Source: Actinomyces sp.
GTDB lineage: Bacteria; Actinomycetota; Acidimicrobiia; Acidimicrobiales; Aldehydirespiratoraceae
Length of the DNA stretch: 18,124 bases
NCBI GenBank assembly: GCA_003697065.1
Contig: RFFY01000132.1
Coordinates: 1 to 18,124, forward strand
Direction: 5' to 3'
Part shown: positions 13,475-18,124 of the stretch, one piece after another
Position numbering within the stretch: position 1 is the stretch's first letter
Layout of the letters: every line of letters starts with the position of its first letter
Notes under the pieces: model-generated
Told to the model about the DNA's origin: nothing
The model's input: the letters and a program-made list of their open reading frames with translations, nothing else
The model's database searches: none
Position numbers and translations under genes: made by a program

Positions 13475-14859
13475 GCCGCCGTCCCCCCGACGGTCAGGGC
13501 CGTCACCCGCAGGGTCGGGGTGCCGTCACCGACGGGCACCCCCTGGCCGTCCTTGCCGCAGGTCCCCGGCGAGCCCATGGCGAAGTCGTCGCCGAGGGCG
13601 TCGATGCGGCGGAGGACCTCGGGCCCGTTGCCGATGAGGTTCCCCTCCCGGATGGGCTCGGTGATGCGGCCGTTCTCGATCAGGTAGGCCTCGGTCATCC
13701 CGAACACGAAGTCACCGGTGGCGGTGTTGACCTGCCCACCCCCCAGCTGGGCGACGTAGACCCCCCGGGGCGTGTCGGCGATGATCGCCTCCGGATCGTC
13801 GTCACCGTTGGCGATGAAGGTGTTGGTCATGCGGACCATGGGCAGGTGCTCGTAGCTCTGGCGACGTCCGTTGCCCGAACTGGCTCGTCCCTCGCGCCGG
13901 GCCCGCAGCATGTCCCACATGTAGTCGGTGAGCACTCCCTCGCGGATCAAGACGTTGTGGGCGGCGCGGTGGCCCTCGTCGTCGATGGCGAAGTGCCCCC
14001 ATTCGCCGCTCATGGTGGCGTCGTCGACCAGGGTGACGAGGGGGCTGGCCACCTGCTCGCCGACCCGCCCGGCGAAGGCGGAGGCCGACTTGGCGACGAG
14101 GTCGGCCTCGAGTCCGTGGCCGCACGCCTCGTGGAAGAGGACCCCACCTCCGCCGGCGGCCACCACCACCGGCATGGTGCCGCTGGGGGCGGGGCGGGCT
14201 CCGAGCTTGGTCAGGGCACGGCGGGCGGCGCGGCGGGCCAGCTCGGCCACGTCGGTCTCCTCGAAGAGCTCGAAGCCCACCGTGCGCCCGACCGTCTCGC
14301 GCCCGGTCTGCATGCCGGTGTCGCCGGTGGCGACACAGGCCACCGAGAACAGGGTGCGGGTCTGGTCGTCCTCGACGAACAGGCCGTCGGAGTTGGCCAC
14401 CAGGATCCGGCGGCGGCTGTCGCCGTAGCGGGCGGTCACCTGGGTGATGGCCGACCCCTGGGCGCGGGCCGCCTCGTCGGCCCGGGTCAGGAGTTCGACC
14501 TTGACGGTCTTGGCCACCTCGGCGGGGGCCACACGGACCCGGTCGTGCTCGACCGGGGTGGGTTCGACCCGCACGACCCGATCGCCCCCGCCTGCTCCCC
14601 GGGCGGCAGCAGCGGCCGCCTCGGCCGCCGCCTCCAGTCCGCGGGCGCTCAGGTCGGCGGTGTGGGCGAAACCGGTGGTCTCGCCGACCACGACCCGGAT
14701 GCCCGCTCCCCGGTCGCGCCCGGAGGTCACCCGCTCGACCCGCCCGTCGTCGAGGAGGGCCGACGAGGAGGTCTTGTCCTCGACGAAGATCTCGGCGAAG
14801 TCGCCGCCTCGTCGCAGAGCCGCCTGCAGGGTCCGTTCGGTGAGGTCACGGTCGAGCAC
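13471..14859 (-). CDS. tldD: TldD metalloprotease subunit
   Basis: This 462-aa zinc protease is the catalytic half of the TldD/TldE heterodimer. The motif HEACGH (His 243, Glu 244, His 248) gives HExxxH, and Cys 434 in GSPGTCGKDGQ matches the family's third metal ligand. The N-terminal domain (about 5-110) and the C-terminal segment NTATGDFVFGMTEAYLIENG (378-397) are family-typical. The GTG at 14859 was chosen over a longer open frame because GAGGAG (14867-14872) lies 7 nt upstream and homology starts there. It overlaps pmbA by 4 bp and is divergent from the thioesterase gene. No peptide-modification genes or precursor peptide are seen nearby, so a housekeeping role is more likely than RiPP maturation. 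Confidence 0.94.
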   Translation of the reverse strand: MLDRDLTERTLQAALRRGGDFAEIFVEDKTSSSALLDDGRVERVTSGRDRGAGIRVVVGETTGFAHTADLSARGLEAAAEAAAAAARGAGGGDRVVRVEPTPVEHDRVRVAPAEVAKTVKVELLTRADEAARAQGSAITQVTARYGDSRRRILVANSDGLFVEDDQTRTLFSVACVATGDTGMQTGRETVGRTVGFELFEETDVAELARRAARRALTKLGARPAPSGTMPVVVAAGGGGVLFHEACGHGLEADLVAKSASAFAGRVGEQVASPLVTLVDDATMSGEWGHFAIDDEGHRAAHNVLIREGVLTDYMWDMLRARREGRASSGNGRRQSYEHLPMVRMTNTFIANGDDDPEAIIADTPRGVYVAQLGGGQVNTATGDFVFGMTEAYLIENGRITEPIREGNLIGNGPEVLRRIDALGDDFAMGSPGTCGKDGQGVPVGDGTPTLRVTALTVGGTAA

Positions 14860-14928
14860 GGGCGAACTCCTCGGGTCGATGACCGCGATCGGCCGACACC
14901 GGACCGCGGCGGCACACAGGGCCGCGGC

Positions 14929-14935
14929 TATCGTA
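14929..14935. promoter_or_regulatory. Overlapping divergent -10 boxes for the thioesterase gene and tldD
   Basis: Plus-strand TATCGT (14929-14934) is 7 nt before the thioesterase GTG, fitting a leaderless start. Shifted by one base, the minus strand reads TACGAT (14930-14935), which could serve tldD with a leader of about 60 nt that includes its Shine-Dalgarno. Confidence 0.45.
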
Positions 14936-14941
14936 CCGGCC

Positions 14942-15319
14942 GTGCCTCTCGAGCCCGGTCTGCGCGCCCAGGTGACCCACGTGGTGGGTGACGGGGATCT
15001 GGCCCCGGTGTTCGGCAGCGGGTCCGTGCCCGTGCTGGCCACCCCCCGCGTCCTCGCCTGGTGCGAGGAGGCCACCATGGCCGCCCTCGCCGATCAGCTC
15101 CCCGAGGGCGAGACCTCGGTGGGCATGCGGGTCCAGCTCGACCACGTCCAACCCACCCCCAACGGTGCCGAGGTGCGGGCCGAGGCCACCCTCGAGCGCG
15201 TCGAGGGGCGTCGCCTCACCTTCGCCGTGGCGGTCCACGACCCCCGGGGCCTCGTGGCCGCCGGCCGGGTCACCCGGGTGATCGTCGACCGCGAACGCTT
15301 CCTGGCCAAGGCGGGCTGA
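14942..15319 (+). CDS. FlK-type hotdog-fold acyl-CoA thioesterase
   Basis: This 125-aa protein resembles the fluoroacetyl-CoA thioesterase (FlK) family, single hotdog-fold enzymes that hydrolyse short acyl-CoAs in the cytosol. The signature VPVLATPRVLAWCEEAT (29-45) contains Thr 34 and Glu 42, and His 68 lies in QLDHVQP. The spacing Thr +8 Glu +34 His matches the Thr 42, Glu 50, His 76 triad of FlK exactly. The fluoroacetate-specific lid cannot be judged, so a general short-chain acyl-CoA thioesterase is the safest call. The GTG at 14942 has a leaderless -10 box 7 nt upstream and is the first start of the homologous region. The gene is divergent from tldD and convergent with the lipoprotein gene. 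Confidence 0.85.
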   Translation: MPLEPGLRAQVTHVVGDGDLAPVFGSGSVPVLATPRVLAWCEEATMAALADQLPEGETSVGMRVQLDHVQPTPNGAEVRAEATLERVEGRRLTFAVAVHDPRGLVAAGRVTRVIVDRERFLAKAG

Positions 15320-15332
15320 CGAGGGACGCCCC

Positions 15333-15422
15333 GACCCCGTCTCGGGACCCCGACGACCAGGGACGGGGTCAGCGCCGACGCCGTCTCGGGACCCCGACGA
15401 CCCGGGCGGGGTCAGCCCCGAC
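15333..15422. repeat. Imperfect 44-bp tandem repeat with hairpins, probable two-way terminator
   Basis: Two copies, about 15333-15376 and 15377-15422, share an identical 22-bp core (15337-15358 and 15381-15402) at a 44-bp offset. Copy 1 contains GACCCCGTC (15333-15341) and GACGGGGTC (15362-15370), a perfect 9-bp stem. In copy 2, CGGGG/CCCCG (15407-15420, 4-nt loop) overlaps the lipoprotein stop. It fills the gap between two convergent genes, where hairpins can stop transcription from both sides. No T-tracts are seen. Confidence 0.65.
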
Positions 15423-16134
15423 GCTCGATCGTCCACAGCACCACGACGGGGCTCCCCCCGTCGCTGACCGTCATCACCACCCGGCGGGGAAAGCCGTCCT
15501 GGAGGCGTATCTCGGCCTCGGCGGCGCCCGCGAGCTCGGGGCCCACCGAGCGCCACACGCCGGGCTCGGTCTCGGCCAGGGTGAAGGCCGACGCCAGGTG
15601 GCGCCACGCCTCGAGCTGGCCGGCCACGAGCTCGATCGCCTCGGCGTCCTCGACGACGACGGCCCGTGTCGGGGTGGCGTCGCCGAGCTGCTCGACGAGC
15701 TCCGCCCGCGCTCCCGCCCCGGTGCGGCTGAACTCGATCGTCTCGGCCAGGGTCTCGCCCGCGCCCGACGCCTCGATGCGGATCGACAGACCCTCGGCCT
15801 CGAGGACGCGGGCCAGGGCGGCATCGAGTTCGGTTTCGCCGGCCGTCTCCCCGCCCTCCGCCGCTCGGTCGACGAGCATCCCCGCCGGCGCCGCCGGATC
15901 GCCGGATGCGGGCACGGCGGCGGGATCGGCACCCGACGCGGTGTCGCTCGTCGGCGCGCCCGCGCAGGCGGCGAGGACCCCGACCAGTGCCACGACGAGG
16001 AGCGCTGCACGGGGCGGCCGGAGACGAGGAGCCGAGCGGCACCGGCGGGCGGCGCGGCGCTGCTCGAGGGCGGACGGGAACGACGAGGATGCGAACGAGG
16101 ATGCGAACGCAGGCTCGGGCGACGACGGGGTCAT
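15412..16134 (-). CDS. Putative lipoprotein of unknown function
   Basis: This 240-aa product has a lipobox, LAAC with Cys 57, after a hydrophobic core (about 43-56) preceded by Arg-rich sequence. The n-region is unusually long (about 42 residues) and contains an in-frame 12-bp tandem duplication (16085-16108), giving FASSFASS. The ATG at 16134 is supported by GGGAGG (16141-16146) 6 nt upstream; a GTG at 16203 in the same frame lacks such support. The mature part begins with a Ser/Ala/Pro-rich linker (about 58-88), followed by a domain of roughly 150 residues with alternating beta-like segments (for example TRAVVVEDAEAIELVAGQ and FPRRVVMTVSDGGSPVVVLW). This could resemble small actinobacterial lipid- or substrate-binding lipoproteins, but I cannot assign a family. 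It likely sits on the outer face of the membrane. Confidence 0.7.
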   Translation of the reverse strand: MTPSSPEPAFASSFASSSFPSALEQRRAARRCRSAPRLRPPRAALLVVALVGVLAACAGAPTSDTASGADPAAVPASGDPAAPAGMLVDRAAEGGETAGETELDAALARVLEAEGLSIRIEASGAGETLAETIEFSRTGAGARAELVEQLGDATPTRAVVVEDAEAIELVAGQLEAWRHLASAFTLAETEPGVWRSVGPELAGAAEAEIRLQDGFPRRVVMTVSDGGSPVVVLWTIERRG

Positions 16135-16226
16135 GGGCCACCTCCCGGCGGGATCCGCCGCCGACGGCGAGGGGGCCGGCGGCGGCAGGGCCGAAGGCGG
16201 CACGCGCCGTACCGCGAAGCCCCGTC

Positions 16227-16232
16227 ACCCTA
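16227..16232 (-). promoter_or_regulatory. Possible -10 box of the lipoprotein gene
   Basis: TAGGGT on the minus strand lies in the 165-nt divergent region 16135-16299, about 92 nt before the ATG at 16134. It would give a leader of roughly 85 nt, with a small GGCGG/CCGCC hairpin (16147-16159) next to the Shine-Dalgarno. Confidence 0.35.
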
Positions 16233-16284
16233 GCGACCACCCGGGGACCCGACACCCGCCACGCCCCCGTCCGGCGGCCGCCGT

Positions 16285-16290
16285 TAGCAT
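16285..16290 (+). promoter_or_regulatory. -10 box of the PAP2 gene
   Basis: TAGCAT lies 9 nt before the GTG at 16300, with no Shine-Dalgarno between them. Confidence 0.45.
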
Positions 16291-16299
16291 CAGTCCGCC

Positions 16300-17148
16300 G
16301 TGCCTCCCGAACCGTCCCCGCCCACCCTGACCGCCCCGACCGGGCCCGCCGCCGACCGCCGGCGGCGACCCCGCTGGTGGGTCGAGGTCGGCCTGGTACT
16401 CGTTTTCTACGGCGTCTACAGCGCCGTGCGGAACCGTTTCGGTTCGGCCCTCGGCGAAGCGGCCCGCCTGGAGGCGCTTCACAACGCCGAGCGGGTCATC
16501 GATCTCGAACGGGCCCTCGGCCTGTTCCACGAGGAGGCCGTCCAGGCCCTCTTCGAGGGGTGGGGCCTGTTCCTGTGGTTCTGGAACGTCTTCTACGGCT
16601 TCTTCCACTTCGCCGTCACCATCGGTGTGATGGTGTGGCTCTTCACCCGCTGGCCCGAGCGCTACCTGCGCTGGCGCTCCACCCTCGCTGCCACCACCGC
16701 TCTCGCCCTGATCGGCTTCGCCGCCTTCCCCCTCATGCCGCCACGCCTGCTCACCGACTGCGGCACCTACGGGGGTTGTCTCGACACCTACACCTTCGTC
16801 GACACCCTGGTCGTCCACGGGGGTCTGTGGTCCTTCGACTCGGGCACCATGCAGTCGATCTCCAACCAGTACGCGGCCATGCCCAGCCTCCACATCGCCT
16901 GGGCGACCTGGTGCACCCTCGCCCTGTGGCCGGTCGTGGGCCTCCGGGGCCGGATCCTGGCCGCCGTCTACCCCCTGTGCACCCTGTTCGCCATCGTCGT
17001 CACCGCCAACCACTACTGGATCGACGCCGTGGGGGGCCTGATCGTCCTCGCCGGCGGGATCGCCCTCGGTCGACCCCTCACCCGTGTCCTGCCCGGGCTG
17101 GCCGACGCCGCGCCCCGCGCCCGTCGCGGCGCCGCCCCGAGGGACTAG
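16300..17148 (+). CDS. PAP2-superfamily integral membrane phosphatase or transferase
   Basis: This 282-aa membrane protein shows the second and third motifs of the PAP2 (lipid phosphate phosphatase) superfamily in the form of the AUR1/inositol-phosphorylceramide-synthase-like branch: AAMPSLH (His 198) and NHYWIDAVGG (His 238, Asp 242). The first classical motif, KxxxxxxRP, is not evident. Hydrophobic segments lie at about 28-43, 90-115, 127-147, 197-214, 218-236 and 243-258, so six passes are likely. The sequence between segments 3 and 4 (about 150-190, with two Cys, 154 and 160) is probably extracytoplasmic. The active site would face the outside, acting on a lipid or polyprenyl phosphate; the exact substrate is unknown. 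The start is a GTG with a probable leaderless promoter. dxs starts 31 nt after its stop. Confidence 0.85.
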   Translation: MPPEPSPPTLTAPTGPAADRRRRPRWWVEVGLVLVFYGVYSAVRNRFGSALGEAARLEALHNAERVIDLERALGLFHEEAVQALFEGWGLFLWFWNVFYGFFHFAVTIGVMVWLFTRWPERYLRWRSTLAATTALALIGFAAFPLMPPRLLTDCGTYGGCLDTYTFVDTLVVHGGLWSFDSGTMQSISNQYAAMPSLHIAWATWCTLALWPVVGLRGRILAAVYPLCTLFAIVVTANHYWIDAVGGLIVLAGGIALGRPLTRVLPGLADAAPRARRGAAPRD

Positions 17149-17151
17149 CGT
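17146..17151 (+). promoter_or_regulatory. -10 box before dxs, overlapping the PAP2 stop codon
   Basis: TAGCGT begins with the stop codon TAG of the PAP2 gene (17146-17148). It is 28 nt before the dxs ATG, so it would give a short leader containing GGGAGAG, the dxs ribosome site. Confidence 0.4.
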
Positions 17152-17179
17152 GGATTCGTCCGAGGCCGGGAGAGACCGC

Positions 17180-18124
17180 ATGTTGCTCGACACCATCTCG
17201 GGGCCCGACGACCTCCGCGGCCTGTCGGCCGACCAGCTCGACGAGCTCTGCCGCGAGATCCGCGACCGCATCATCGCTGCCGTCGACACCCACGGCGGGC
17301 ACCTCGGCTCCAACCTCGGGGCCGTCGAACTCACCGTCGCCCTGCACCGGGTCTTCCACTCGCCCGACGACGTCATCTTGTTCGACACCGGCCACCAGGC
17401 CTACGTGCACAAGATGCTCACGGGCCGAGCCGCCGCCTTCGACCGCCTCCGCTGCGCCGACGGCATCTCGGGTTACCCCTCCCGCGAGGAATCCGAGCAC
17501 GACTGGATCGAGAACAGCCACGCCTCCACCGTGCTGTCCTACGCCCACGGCCTGGCCACCGCCTTCGCCGCCCGGGGCGAGCAACGGCGCGTCGCCGCCG
17601 TCATCGGTGACGGCGCCCTCACCGGCGGCATGGCCTTCGAGGGACTCAACAACCTCGGCCATTCCGGGCGCGACGTCGTGATCGTGCTCAACGACAACGG
17701 GCGTTCCTACGCCCCCACCGTCTCGCGCCTGTCGGAGTCGTTGATCCGCATCCGTGCCAACCCCACCTACATGCGCCGCCAGGCCCGCCTCGAGGAGATC
17801 GCCGAGCGCATCCCCTGGGTGGGCGAGCACATCCGGCGCGGCATGAAGATGTCCAAGGCCGCCCTGCGCGAGGTCCTCGAGCCCCCCGCCTTCTTCGAGA
17901 ACCTGGGCGTCCGCTACATGGGGCCCTTCGACGGGCACGACATCGCCGAGCTCGAGGAGGCCCTCACCAACGCCGCCGAGTTCGAGGGTCCGGTGGTGGT
18001 CCACGTCCTGACCCAGAAGGGACGTGGCTACGCCCCCGCCGAGAACGACGTCGTGAAGAACATGCACGACACGGGCTCCATCAAGCCGGGCTCGTACACG
18101 GCGGCCTTCTCGGAGACCATCGTC
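17180..18124 (+). CDS. dxs: 1-deoxy-D-xylulose-5-phosphate synthase, N-terminal half (partial)
   Basis: DXS condenses pyruvate and glyceraldehyde-3-phosphate into DXP, the entry step of the MEP isoprenoid pathway, using thiamine diphosphate. The window holds 315 codons, about half of a usual DXS, and the gene is open at the right edge. Visible features are the HLGSNLGAVELT region with active-site His 41, FDTGHQAYVHKMLTGR (68-83), SGYPSREESEHDW (97-109), the thiamine diphosphate and Mg motif GDG (143-145) to NDN (171-173), and the PFDGHD segment later. The ENSHAST form of the GHSST motif is, as I recall, usual in actinobacterial enzymes. The ATG at 17180 is supported by GGGAGAG upstream. It is in line with the PAP2 gene. 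Confidence 0.96.
   Translation, partial: MLLDTISGPDDLRGLSADQLDELCREIRDRIIAAVDTHGGHLGSNLGAVELTVALHRVFHSPDDVILFDTGHQAYVHKMLTGRAAAFDRLRCADGISGYPSREESEHDWIENSHASTVLSYAHGLATAFAARGEQRRVAAVIGDGALTGGMAFEGLNNLGHSGRDVVIVLNDNGRSYAPTVSRLSESLIRIRANPTYMRRQARLEEIAERIPWVGEHIRRGMKMSKAALREVLEPPAFFENLGVRYMGPFDGHDIAELEEALTNAAEFEGPVVVHVLTQKGRGYAPAENDVVKNMHDTGSIKPGSYTAAFSETIV

Noticed and set aside
11942..13687. A 581-codon plus-strand open frame opposite pmbA and tldD
   Set aside because: The minus-strand TldE and TldD sequences are clear families; the antisense translation is Gly/Asp/His-rich low-complexity sequence.
13471..14859. tldD-pmbA as part of a RiPP biosynthetic cluster
   Set aside because: No precursor-like small ORF, modification enzyme or exporter is seen next to the pair; the flanking genes are housekeeping.
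16300..17148. The PAP2 protein as a second undecaprenyl-diphosphate phosphatase
   Set aside because: The motifs fit the AUR1-like branch and the first PAP2 motif is not evident, so a specific UPP phosphatase call is not supported.
15906..17681. A 591-codon plus-strand frame across the lipoprotein, PAP2 and dxs genes
   Set aside because: It crosses three well-supported genes in other frames and encodes Arg/Pro-rich shadow sequence without motifs.

Overview
This window comes from a very GC-rich bacterium, roughly 70% G+C by eye. Strong GC at third codon positions, frequent GTG starts, TANNNT boxes placed just upstream of start codons that lack a Shine-Dalgarno, and the gene families present all point to an actinobacterium. 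A lineage such as Acidimicrobiia is possible, but I cannot fix it from the sequence alone. Gene density is high. I see no insertion sequence, prophage, CRISPR array or rRNA. The window looks like stable chromosome, cut at the left inside a lipoprotein gene and at the right inside dxs.

Left part, bases 1-4812, all on the minus strand. An ABC importer of the SsuABC/TauABC/ThiXYZ type is encoded as ATPase, permease and solute-binding lipoprotein. Just upstream lies a CodA-like amidohydrolase that keeps all expected metal ligands; together they suggest uptake and hydrolysis of a small nitrogen heterocycle, substrate unknown. Upstream of these is an AAA+ ATPase with an N-terminal winged-helix-like domain, then a tRNA-Ala(CGC) gene with its own promoter and a strong downstream hairpin.

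Middle part, bases 4891-12097. A small three-segment membrane protein of unknown function is followed by a minus-strand block read in the order plsY, galU, moeA, moaA, moaC: phospholipid synthesis, UDP-glucose synthesis and three steps of molybdenum cofactor synthesis. moeA is translationally coupled to galU, an arrangement also known from mycobacteria. Divergent from plsY are an FmdB/Ruc-type zinc-ribbon protein with a serine-rich tail and a membrane-anchored SAF-domain protein. Three 23-bp tandem repeats, each with a GACGG-N2-CCGTC dyad, sit in the divergent region. Undecaprenyl-diphosphate phosphatase (uppP) converges on the SAF gene.

Right part, bases 12134-18124. A tldD-pmbA pair overlaps by 4 bp and reads on the minus strand upstream of uppP. 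Divergent from tldD is a FlK-type hotdog thioesterase with the exact spacing of the catalytic triad; the two genes appear to share overlapping -10 boxes. An imperfect 44-bp tandem repeat with strong hairpins separates the thioesterase from a convergent lipoprotein of unknown function. Then come a PAP2-family integral membrane phosphatase or transferase and the first 315 codons of dxs (MEP isoprenoid pathway). uppP, the PAP2 protein and dxs all touch polyprenyl or lipid phosphate metabolism, though they are not one operon.

The best candidates for something undescribed are regulatory rather than enzymatic: the triple dyad array before the zinc-ribbon chaperone gene, the consistent leaderless promoter architecture (including -10 boxes that reuse the stop codon of the previous gene), and the overlapping divergent -10 pair. 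Among proteins, the AAA+ ATPase, the SAF protein and the small membrane protein are least explained.
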